From: Saussurea involucrata
Lineage: Eukaryota > Streptophyta > Magnoliopsida > Asterales > Asteraceae
Length of the DNA: 64,000 bases
NCBI GenBank assembly: GCA_033807775.1
Contig: CM066313.1
Span: forward strand, 85,933,484 to 85,997,483
Reading direction: 5' to 3'
Position 1 is the stretch's first letter, and every line of letters starts with the position of its first letter. Shown piece by piece: positions 57,201 through 64,000 of the stretch. The notes beneath the pieces are model-generated. The model saw only the letters and a program-made list of their open reading frames with translations, was not told the DNA's origin and searched no databases. The position numbers and the translations under genes are program-made.

Positions 57201-57550
57201 TGTCCACTTCCACAGCTGAAGCTGAGTATGTAGCCGCTGGAAGCTGCTGTTCTCAAGTCTTGTGGATGAGAAATCAACTACTAGACTATGATCTTCAGCT
57301 CTCCAAAATTCCAATCTATTGCGACAGCACAAGTGCCATCGCTATAGCAAACAATCCAGTGCTACACTCAAAGACAAAACACATAGAAATCAGATATCAT
57401 TTTATCAGAGATCATGTGATGAATGGTGATATAGAACTTCATTTTATCCCAACTGATTATCAGTTAGCTGATTTGTTTACCAAACCTCTTGATGAGACCA
57501 GATTCAACTTTCTCATCAGCGAGCTTGGAATGCTGAACTTTGAAGGATAA
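54278..57550 (+). CDS. pol: Copia C Pol: protease, integrase, RT, RNase H
   Basis: About 1090 codons in the same frame as gag. The protease active site DSG (IWYLDSGCSRHMTG) is at 54302. The first in-frame ATG after the gag stop lies downstream of it (about 54323), so Pol cannot start on its own and needs splicing or read-through of the gag stop. Integrase has the zinc finger (HKRLSHLNF, CSACEKGK) and D, D, E (MDLFGPV, IRSDHGTEF, NGVTERRNR). RT has the KWVYRNK and LVAQGYRQEEGIDYDETFAP blocks and the active site YVDD (56603-56614). RNase H has YSDSDFAGCKMDRKSTTGG and STAEAEYVAA. All key residues are present, so it should be active. Confidence 0.9.
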   Translation, partial: VKKGIWYLDSGCSRHMTGKKSLLAEYKEEKGPSVTFGGNGKGHTRGYGVLSNGTTSFRRVAYVEGLKHNLLSISQLCDMDNKVIFTKESCFVSDKKEKIALSGYRLENIYVINMDSTTTENSCFFSKASSDVNWLWHKRLSHLNFKTLNTLSSKELVTGLPQHSYAKESLCSACEKGKQTKASFKSKQVSSVSSPLQLLHMDLFGPVNKQSIAGKKYTLVIVDEFSRYTWVMFLRSKSDTPEELITFVRKMETLNNMTVRSIRSDHGTEFKNSSLDSFLESKGISHNFSSVRTPQQNGVTERRNRTIIEAARSMLSDSHLPTQFWAEAVNTACFTQNRSLIVKRFKKTAYELFHGRKPSISFLHIFGCQCFILNNRDALGKFDPKADDGIFLGYSSVSKAFRVFNRRRQTVEETIHVTFDESRSANSKPNADTEELNQWMFSHLGDSEDVPTTHAHTTENDGPTIIPNMQNSEAETSWVSAVPINTIPAVDPNVSEIPSFSQQSVNEVTNARIPLLADYPEVAEASSSVSPVQTESATHAPAQRWTVNHPIDQILGDPNAGIQTRRSAGNICLFVNFISLTEPKKIDDALRDPNWVSAMQEELTEFERNKVWKLVRRPTDKTVIGTKWVYRNKLDEHGTVTRNKARLVAQGYRQEEGIDYDETFAPVARLESIRLFLAYAVHKNFTVHQMDVKSAFLNGKLNEEVYVEQPPGFSDPKRPGYVYKLDKALYGLKQAPRAWYDTLSTYLHLEKFERGKIDKTLFFRKIKGHIILVQIYVDDIIFGSTNPELCTRFADRMKDEYKMSMMGELTYFLGLQIKQTEKGTFINQGKYVKDMLKKFDLTESSAMKTPMAPPLILDKDTKGVPVNVTLYRGMIGSLLYLTASRPDIMFATCLCARYQAEPKISHMKAVKRIFRYLKGTANLGLWYPKDSGFDLTAYSDSDFAGCKMDRKSTTGGCQLLGGKLVSWTSKKQNPVSTSTAEAEYVAAGSCCSQVLWMRNQLLDYDLQLSKIPIYCDSTSAIAIANNPVLHSKTKHIEIRYHFIRDHVMNGDIELHFIPTDYQLADLFTKPLDETRFNFLISELGMLNFEG

Positions 57551-58548
57551 ATCTTCAGCGGTTCACATTTAATCAGCGATACGTTTATACATTCTTGTAT
57601 AGGCTCTGGATAAAATAAACTTCTACAATCCATTTCATCATCTTCTCTCTGAATAAATTGGGTTAAACTGATATCAAGGTATGTTTTCTCTGACAAAACG
57701 CATGAAAATGCAAGATTTCAAATTCTTTCATCGCTGAATATCTCTTCCTTAACAGCGATATTTTTGAAATTTCTTAAAACCCTCACTGATATTTCTATTC
57801 AGTGCTTCATATTTTCCAAAGAGTCCCTGAGTTTTTCTTTCAAAACCTCAGAGACAACGAAAGAATGTGAAAGGACAGTTGTGACGTCATTGCAACGGAT
57901 AACACCAGGCACGCTCTTTTTCTGACACACGTTTGCACGTTTCGTTGTCTATCCAATCAAATGCAAACACGTGTCCGTGTCATGATGAAAAACTTTCCCG
58001 CTCAAGTTTTTTCTCTCTCTACTCTCTTCCTATATAAACACTCTCAAAGTTTATATTTGTCTTTTACGCGAGTCAATCTTTCTCCGCAAGAAAAGAACAC
58101 TGTCGCATTTTGTGCTCTCAATCTTCAAGAACTGTTCATCATCTTCTTCTTCGAACTCAAGGTTAATATGTTCTTATCTATTATCAAATGCGAATAACTT
58201 GTTTTCGATCTTATCATTGTTTTACACAAGATCAAACAAAAGAACTCAAAAATAAAATCATTTTCTTTCATGGTTTTATAAACATAACCATTTCATGGTT
58301 GTTCTTCAAGTTTTAAATCTAAAATCTTAAACTTGTTCTTCTTTCGTATCCATTTTTTTAAACTGGAATACAAAGCTTATAGGTGTTATATTCGTTTTTT
58401 TTAAAAACAAGAAAAACCCTAATCTTCATTAAGACTTTTTGTCTGAATGAAATGGACAAAATTCGAAAAATCTTAATGGAAATTTTCTTTCCACATTAAG
58501 ATATTTCTTATTTGTTAACATCTTTGGTTGAACTGATAATACAGTGAA
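57551..58548 (+). promoter_or_regulatory. Copia C internal promoter-like region and 5'-UTR intron
   Basis: Between pol and the env-like ATG are TGACGTCA (57882-57889), CCAAT (57953-57957), CACGTG (57968-57973) and TATATAAA (58031-58038). A candidate intron runs from AAG/GTTAAT (58162) to ATACAG (58544), 383 nt, ending five bases before the ATG. Element A has the same set and the same intron length. I infer a separate promoter for the env-like gene. Confidence 0.5.
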
Positions 58549-61206
58549 ATGGCAACTTCAAAGCTGAATGTTACCGTTGAGTCCATCTCCGCTGATTCTG
58601 AGGAACTGGAAATCACCAAAGCTCCTCAGGTTAAGTTTGAGCTGGATCAACTAGACTGGACAAAGGCAAACAACCTCTCAGCGCTTCTCGAGTTTCCTCC
58701 TCGGAAGCAAGTATCCCATCTAGACGACGCTGTAAATTTTTTGAAGAATAGCCCCATCTACACAGCACTGACAATCACACCTCTTGCCAGTCAGCGTCTA
58801 TTATCCCAATTCTGGTACTCTGCCAGACACACCGACCTACCCTCAGCCAAAGATCCATCTAAAACCATCGACTGCATACTCAGCGATACTGAGTATGGCA
58901 CCATCAAGATAACCCCCGCAATAATCCGCAAAGCTCTGAAATTCCCTAACGCTACCTCAGAAAATCCATTCATTCCATTTCCTGACCACAAGAAGCACGC
59001 TGACAGGGAAGAAATCATTGCTTTCCTTGATGCGATGGGTTACATCTGGGAGACTGGAAGAGACAAGCTACCTGAGAAGAAGCTGACGCTGATAAAGAAA
59101 TCCAAGATGCCCAGCGAGATGAACTTCATCTTCGCTCACCTGATCAGCTGCATGACAGCGAAATCCGGATCTTCTGATCAAGCCGCTCAACCTCAGCAGG
59201 CCATGGGTTACGCACTGCTGAAAGGTCTCAACATTGACTGGGCCTCCATCATCTATGAAGACCTCATTCAACGTGTTGATTCTGCCGCTGACCGACCAGC
59301 ATGGGTTCCTTACCCACGATTCATCAGCGCCATCTTTCAATATGGCCTGAAAGACAGCTATCCTGAAGAGGGTGATCTGAAACTCTCTCAGATTGGCCCT
59401 AAAGTTCTCGACTTCAAGCCTGTCGCCAACGAGGTACGTCTCTCTACCCTTCTCACTCTACTTAATTCTCCACTTTCTGTGGCACCTTCAGCGACTATAC
59501 CCCTCGCTGATTCCCAGGCCACAAAATCCATTCCTTCTAAGAAAAGGAAACAATCTCTTACCCCTCTTGATTCCAAAAGGATCAAGAAAACCAAGGAGCA
59601 ACCCCAGCAACTCCATGCTGAAGACTCCTCAGCTCATTCTGAAGAGCTGAAGGAAAGTTCCATGGTACGCTCTGCCACACCAATTCAAGCCATCCCTTCT
59701 AAACCTACTTCAGCGTCCTTAAACGCTGAGGTTAGAACTTTGGAATCTACCCAACCTTCTTCAGTCTCTCAAAAGACTGATGAAGTACTTCTCAGCGAAT
59801 CCAACGCTGAACTTGCAACCCAACCCCAATTCTTATCCTTCGCTCCTCCCTCTAATTCTTTGGACACTCCTCCAGTCAAAACTGGAGATGCCATCATTCA
59901 AGAAGCCGTTGAAGCTTCTCAGCGAATGACGACGAAAGGACCTGCAGAGATCTCCATCCCTCACGGAACTTTTGAGGGAGATATGGAACACTATGGAGGG
60001 ACTCGAAACTTTGATGAGTTCGTCAACGCTCCTGCAGGTACAGATCCCACCTTAAACACTGTAACTAAACCTGAAACTTCTGAGCTTTCCTTTGTTCACA
60101 AGTACTTATATGTTACAGGTCCTTATTTGGGAGACATCAACCAGTCTCTGAAGTCTATGGAGATGAAACTTACGGATCTCACCACCGGTCTATCAAATAA
60201 CTCTACAGCTGTAACAAACGCTGGAGAGAATCTGACGAAGCTGACTACTGTGGTGGAAAAGAAGGCCTCCTCTGATGACATCAAAGACCTTGATAAAACT
60301 CTCGCCGACTTTGCCAAAGTGCTCTCCGACATCTACACTGACTACACCAACCTCAAATCATCAGTTTCCACCATTTCCAGCGAGGTTACAACGCTGAAGA
60401 AATCGGTTGGTACACTCGAAGGTGATATGTCAGTGGTCAAGACCGACTTGGGCTCAGTGAAGACCGATCTTAGTTCTGTCAAGACAATGATCGAGACGCT
60501 GGTGAACAAGGCAAATAATCCAGCTCCTGCTCCGGCCCCTGCACCTATTTTGGACTCATTCACCGCAGAGGATCGCCAAGAGCTGAAGAAAATCACGCCT
60601 GCTATTTCTGGCCTAGAAGACAGAATAGCTAAGCTTGAAGGTTGTGTGAAAGTCTCTGGCCCGGAAGACAGAGACAACACCAATGCTGAGTCTACCCATT
60701 CCTCCCCCGCCCATCATGAGAAAGAGGGGGAGAAGAGCGCTGAACAGGAGAAGAGCGCTGAAGATCAAAATAAGAGCGCTGAAGACCTTTCCCATGATGA
60801 ATCTATCAGGGGAGAGGGTAATGAAGATCGGATTACTGGACCTCAGGGAGATGAAAACCCTGAGGGAACCGAGAACCTCGCCTCTGTATCTGAGGGGGAG
60901 CAACTCGAAGAAGATGCTGATGAATCCGAAGCAGAAGAAGACGAAGACGTCGACATCCCTGAAGCTGAACCATCCTCCTCTCCAAGGAACGATGATGATG
61001 ATGATGAAGATGACGATGATTTCTTTGTTGTCAAACCTGCTCCTCGAACCAAAGCTCTTAAAGGTATTTCAATAAAAGAACCTTCAGGGGAGAAGACAAA
61101 GACAAAGCACTCAGCCTCTGGCGCTGAGAAAAGCAAAGACAAAGGCATCGCTGAAGATGATAATCTGGCGATCCTACTCGCAAAGCCGATTTGTCAGGTA
61201 CACTAA
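58549..61206 (+). CDS. Copia C env-like protein, first block
   Basis: 885 codons. The N-terminal third (about residues 20-260) is a globular region: FELDQLDWTKANNLSALLEF, FLKNSPIYTALTI, LLSQFWYSAR, DCILSDTEYGTIKITPAIIR, MNFIFAHLISCM. This layout recalls retrotransposon proteins I know from Asteraceae. A basic KKRKQS...KRIKKTKE stretch may be a nuclear localisation signal. A Ser/Thr/Pro linker follows, then a coiled coil (about 510-660) with repeats such as SVKTDLSSVKTMIETLVNK, then a strongly acidic tail (NDDDDDEDDDDF) and a KGI..KEPSGEKTK motif. I find no signal peptide or clear membrane segment, so a true envelope role is doubtful. The last codons before the stop (CAG/GTACAC TAA) contain a possible splice donor. 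Confidence 0.8.
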   Translation: MATSKLNVTVESISADSEELEITKAPQVKFELDQLDWTKANNLSALLEFPPRKQVSHLDDAVNFLKNSPIYTALTITPLASQRLLSQFWYSARHTDLPSAKDPSKTIDCILSDTEYGTIKITPAIIRKALKFPNATSENPFIPFPDHKKHADREEIIAFLDAMGYIWETGRDKLPEKKLTLIKKSKMPSEMNFIFAHLISCMTAKSGSSDQAAQPQQAMGYALLKGLNIDWASIIYEDLIQRVDSAADRPAWVPYPRFISAIFQYGLKDSYPEEGDLKLSQIGPKVLDFKPVANEVRLSTLLTLLNSPLSVAPSATIPLADSQATKSIPSKKRKQSLTPLDSKRIKKTKEQPQQLHAEDSSAHSEELKESSMVRSATPIQAIPSKPTSASLNAEVRTLESTQPSSVSQKTDEVLLSESNAELATQPQFLSFAPPSNSLDTPPVKTGDAIIQEAVEASQRMTTKGPAEISIPHGTFEGDMEHYGGTRNFDEFVNAPAGTDPTLNTVTKPETSELSFVHKYLYVTGPYLGDINQSLKSMEMKLTDLTTGLSNNSTAVTNAGENLTKLTTVVEKKASSDDIKDLDKTLADFAKVLSDIYTDYTNLKSSVSTISSEVTTLKKSVGTLEGDMSVVKTDLGSVKTDLSSVKTMIETLVNKANNPAPAPAPAPILDSFTAEDRQELKKITPAISGLEDRIAKLEGCVKVSGPEDRDNTNAESTHSSPAHHEKEGEKSAEQEKSAEDQNKSAEDLSHDESIRGEGNEDRITGPQGDENPEGTENLASVSEGEQLEEDADESEAEEDEDVDIPEAEPSSSPRNDDDDDEDDDDFFVVKPAPRTKALKGISIKEPSGEKTKTKHSASGAEKSKDKGIAEDDNLAILLAKPICQVH

Positions 61207-61349
61207 ACTTATTTTTCCTTCCCTGATCATCTCTGAAAAATCAGTTATCCATTCCACAAACACCATACACATCCACATTTTTTTTCTATCTTTTCTACCC
61301 AAGTTCTTCTACCCAGTTCTTATTTGTAAGATCGCTGCGTTTCAGCTAG
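61198..61349 (+). other. Candidate intron joining env-like blocks
   Basis: CAG/GTACAC at 61198 and TTCAGCTAG at 61349 would remove 152 nt and join the two blocks in one frame (883 plus 418 codons). The nearer TTCAG acceptor (61345) would give a quick stop. Element A keeps the same ends over 139 nt and also joins in frame. Confidence 0.45.
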
Positions 61350-62606
61350 TCCTCTCCCCTGTTTGAGGATATCGCTGAAAGATCTTCTATTGCGACTTCA
61401 CCAATAATTCCAGCTACCGCTGAAGACATAATCCCAGTCTTAGATTTAAACTCTGAGACTGATGAATCAGAAGAACAACCTCTCTCGCACAGAAACAGAC
61501 CTTCCTCAGGTTCTCAAAAGCTGAGTGAAGAAGATCAAAAGAGGAGAGAAGAAATGATAAAGCGATTCGAGGATCAGCGAATCATCCTAAAGCGCGATCA
61601 ACTACCTTCAGTTCCTCCTAAGTTCAGAATCTCTAAAGCTGAATACCAGGATCATCTCAGAGCTGAACGCCTCATCGCTGAAAGGAAGGAAGCTGAAGAT
61701 AAAGACAGAGAATACGCCATCAAGCTCACTCAAGAATCTGTCAAAGACCCCAAGCTGAAGCGTATTCCCATTCAAATCCAACGAAAGCTTTGGGAACAAG
61801 CCCAGAAGATCGTGGAAAAGAAAGCTGAAGTTTCTCAGACCACCCTGATCTGGTGTAAAGAGAAAATCCACTTCAGATATCGTCCAGCGAAGATCAACAA
61901 GGTATTCATCTCTGGAAGAACCTCCATCGGAGTACCTATTGTTGACATCAAACTGTTCAGAGAAGATGGCTCATCTGAAACCTTTCGTGCTGACACTGTA
62001 AAAAGGTATGGTCTCTCTGAATGGCTGGAGATGAGGTTAGCTATCCAACCATCAAAATCTAAGTACAAGGATCATTTCGAAAAGCTGATAAACAGACAGA
62101 TCGATTTGATATCTTCTTGTGTGGATATTCCTCCTGTTCCTGATCTAAAGCCGAAAAGAAAAAGGAGCTCACCAAAGAAGAAACGTCAAGATTCAAACTC
62201 AGGTCCTGTCATACGAAATGAAACTGGAATTGGTTTCTCTCGCGCTGAAGTACTTGGTCCTGATCCTGATCTATCTGCCCTTGACATCTCTTTGCCACCA
62301 TGTGAACTTTTCGTCCCTGGTAAAGTCATCAGTAATCCTTATGGAATATTCTTTCTTGACTACGACGGACGTAAATGCTTTCAACGGATCGCTGAGCTTC
62401 CAATCACTCCAATCGAACAGCTCAAAGATCTCATCTACTGGTGCGACTTCAGAAAAGACATTCAGGCACGACACCTAAAACCCTTGATTTTTGAAGCTGC
62501 TCTGAAGCTAAAGAATAAAGGAGAAAAGGTTCCTGACTGGATGATTCCAACTGAAAAGACAACCCTTGATGAACTTCTCATTAAGGAAGAACCCTTTGAA
62601 GGCTGA
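61350..62606 (+). CDS. Copia C env-like protein, second block
   Basis: 418 codons are open from the candidate acceptor to the stop. The first ATG is at 61554 (MIKRFEDQRIILKRDQLPSV), but the frame is open and conserved with element A well upstream of it (EDIIPVLDL, EEQPLSHRNRPSS). This favours joining to the first block rather than a separate start. It has a charged helix (KAEYQDHLRAERLIAERKEA), a lysine-rich patch and a conserved C-terminal part (GPVIRNETGIGFSRAEVLGP, YGIFFLDYDG, ARHLKPLIFEAALKLKNKG). I do not recognise a catalytic motif. It is of unknown function and specific to this element family as far as I can tell. Confidence 0.7.
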   Translation, partial: SSPLFEDIAERSSIATSPIIPATAEDIIPVLDLNSETDESEEQPLSHRNRPSSGSQKLSEEDQKRREEMIKRFEDQRIILKRDQLPSVPPKFRISKAEYQDHLRAERLIAERKEAEDKDREYAIKLTQESVKDPKLKRIPIQIQRKLWEQAQKIVEKKAEVSQTTLIWCKEKIHFRYRPAKINKVFISGRTSIGVPIVDIKLFREDGSSETFRADTVKRYGLSEWLEMRLAIQPSKSKYKDHFEKLINRQIDLISSCVDIPPVPDLKPKRKRSSPKKKRQDSNSGPVIRNETGIGFSRAEVLGPDPDLSALDISLPPCELFVPGKVISNPYGIFFLDYDGRKCFQRIAELPITPIEQLKDLIYWCDFRKDIQARHLKPLIFEAALKLKNKGEKVPDWMIPTEKTTLDELLIKEEPFEG

Positions 62607-62860
62607 CAACAATCACCATTTTCTCTATTGTATCAGTCATCCTTCAGTACTTGTAATTTATTTCGCTTGTACTTGTAATCTTTCTTATTCATATTGTAAC
62701 CTGATTCAAAGATTTAAAGAAAGATTTCAGCGAATGTACTTTACTCCATCAGTACTGAAAAGATCCCAGAAAACAGTAAAAGGGACAAATATTTTATGAG
62801 TTCTTTTTATCCTTATGTTTTTCATTAAATAGCAATTTTCTTTGTTGTTATGTCATAATC
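62607..62860 (+). other. 3' untranslated region of Copia C
   Basis: AT-rich, with no ORF. It matches the corresponding region of element A (18320-18572). Confidence 0.6.
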
Positions 62861-62874
62861 AAATAGGGGGAGAT
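62861..62874 (+). other. Copia C polypurine tract
   Basis: AAATAGGGGGAGAT directly before the 3' LTR. Confidence 0.85.
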
Positions 62875-63843
62875 TGTTGATCCAAACCCTCAGTGATTTG
62901 ATAATGACCCTATCTTAAATACTTAGTGAAAATTGTAAGTAAACAATATGTATCAGAGTTTCACTATCGCTGATAAGTACTAAGATCTTACAGTACTGCT
63001 GATAGGAACTCTCGCACTTTTAGATTAAACATTCAGCGAACACTGTTCACCATATCGCTGAGTCTGTTCAGTCCTTATGGTGATCGCTGATAAGTTAGTT
63101 GTTTACTTATGATCCCTGAAGACAAGATTCACGTCAACAAAGGTTCTACGCTGAAGTCGAAGATCAAGCTCAAGAACCAGCGACAAGTCTCCTAATGAAC
63201 TGATGCGGATCAGCGAAGACTCAGATTTGTCCACTCAACGTGAAGTATCAAGTACAAGACTTCAGCTATCGCTGAACTTTATCATTCGCTGAATAGTAAA
63301 TGATAATCGCTGAATCAACAAAAGCTGATCATGAAGTCCTCCGTACAAAGTACTTTTGTCTTAACCTCCCTTGCACGCCACCGTACGAAATGTCAGAAAA
63401 GAACCTCCGAAAATCTGAAATCGTACAACCACTCTAATACTACACTGTTCATTCATGCGGCTACTAAGGTTGTTAAACAAAGGTCAATGACATGCAACCA
63501 ATCCGCTGATGACACGTGTAAAGTGTATACTGAATTGCATTAAATGCATGCAGTATATAAAGAGATGAACTCACTTCATTTGAAGTAACTTGCTAACTCT
63601 GGACAAGTTCAAATCTCTCTCAAGATAGGATTTTATTAGTAATCTCCATATCTTTCTTAGTGCAAGAAAACTTAGTGTTCCAACTTGTTTAGATTTAGGT
63701 TTATCCTTAATCTTGTTTCCGCAACAAGCTGTAAATTGTTAATGATTTATCAATAAACAATTTAGAAAAGTAAAATAGTGTGTTTGTATTCAACCCCCCC
63801 CCCCCCCCTTCTACAAACTTGTTTAAGCCTTTCGGGACCAACA
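62875..63843 (+). repeat. Copia C 3' LTR
   Basis: 969 bp. It differs from the 5' LTR at about three positions and by a 15-C rather than 7-C run near 63795-63809. Confidence 0.9.
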
Positions 63844-64000
63844 GCCAGTAAACTTGGCTTATCAGAAGTTTGTTGCATACGCCATGCAAAAATGTGAAAT
63901 CGACCCTTCGGCTGTTTGCAAGTTAGTGTTCAAGAATGGTGATGGGTCATTTGTGGAGTTATGCAATGATGGGGATATCTCTGGTTTTATGCACTTTGCA
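63844..64000 (+). pseudogene. MULE transposase, continuation after Copia C
   Basis: After the second GCCAG the frame of the 50695-50809 fragment continues (NLAYQKFVAYAMQKCEIDPS, then LVFKNGDGSFVELCNDGDIS) to the window end. This is the rest of the N-terminal ubiquitin-like domain of a MuDR-type transposase. The catalytic DDE and SWIM zinc-finger parts would lie to the right. Confidence 0.7.

Larger units (their letters stand above)
50810..63843 (+). mobile_element. SIRE-like Ty1/Copia retrotransposon C, complete and apparently intact
   Basis: 13,034 bp with TG...CA LTRs (50810-51770 and 62875-63843) and a 5-bp target duplication GCCAG (50805-50809 and 63844-63848). In order: 5' LTR, PBS, gag, pol, a 1-kb spacer with promoter motifs, two env-like blocks, PPT, 3' LTR. 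All coding blocks are open. LTRs differ by about three substitutions and a C-run length (7 against 15), so the insertion is very recent. It lies on the opposite strand to element A and differs from it by having an extra 1137-nt gag segment and no frameshifts. Confidence 0.9.

Noticed and set aside
58549..61206. A true viral-type envelope protein
   Set aside because: No signal peptide, fusion-like segment or clear membrane anchor is visible. The basic, coiled-coil and acidic regions suggest another role.

Overview
This is plant nuclear DNA, very probably from a dicot. The evidence is full-length and broken LTR retrotransposons with plant-type PBS sequences complementary to initiator tRNA-Met, a group IIa WRKY gene with its V-type intron, captured fragments of plant IQD, histone H2B and mitochondrial complex I genes, and many plant-type TIR elements. 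The long downstream ORFs of the two Copia elements resemble proteins I recall from Asteraceae retrotransposons, so an Asteraceae origin is a reasonable but unproven guess. I see no bacterial features, tRNA, rRNA or CRISPR.

Layout. (1) 1-2030: 5' part of WRKY copy 1 (minus strand; its last exon lies outside the window). (2) 2078-3777: a TIR element in a (TA)n tract carrying an IQD-gene fragment abutting a histone H2B tail fragment. (3) 3798-about 9480: 5'-truncated, decayed Athila-type Ty3/Gypsy element with pol and an env-like ORF. (4) 9860-11950: two hAT-like non-autonomous elements, then short tandem repeats. (5) 12.4-16.65 kb: a run of at least four TIR elements set in (TA)n/(GA)n tracts, one carrying a fragment of the complex I 75-kDa subunit gene. 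(6) 16.7-42.86 kb: WRKY copy 2, whose last exon region is interrupted by a 12-kb SIRE-like Copia element (A, 17339-29305) and an 8.8-kb Gypsy element (B, 29495-38341). (7) 42.86-49.94 kb: WRKY copy 3, the only copy that looks intact (4 exons, about 240 aa). (8) 50695-50809 plus 63844-64000: the start of a MULE transposase gene split by a 13-kb SIRE-like Copia element (C, 50810-63843).

Relations. WRKY copies 1, 2 and 3 are a tandem triplication; shared and private MITE insertions suggest 1 and 2 are the closest pair. All three complete LTR elements have 5-bp target duplications and LTR pairs differing by only a few bases, so they are young. Copia C keeps every ORF open and may be autonomous. 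Copia A is a damaged relative on the opposite strand.

Most interesting: comparing A with C shows a clean absence in A of a 1137-nt segment that in C has GT...AG ends and carries the C-terminal part of Gag plus its stop codon. This looks like an optional intron controlling Gag versus Gag-Pol. The same family has a promoter-like block and a candidate 5'-UTR intron in front of its env-like gene, and a dense CGCTGA/TCAGCG motif in LTRs and coding parts. A second theme is a set of gene-capturing or foldback TIR elements that lie in (TA)n microsatellites.
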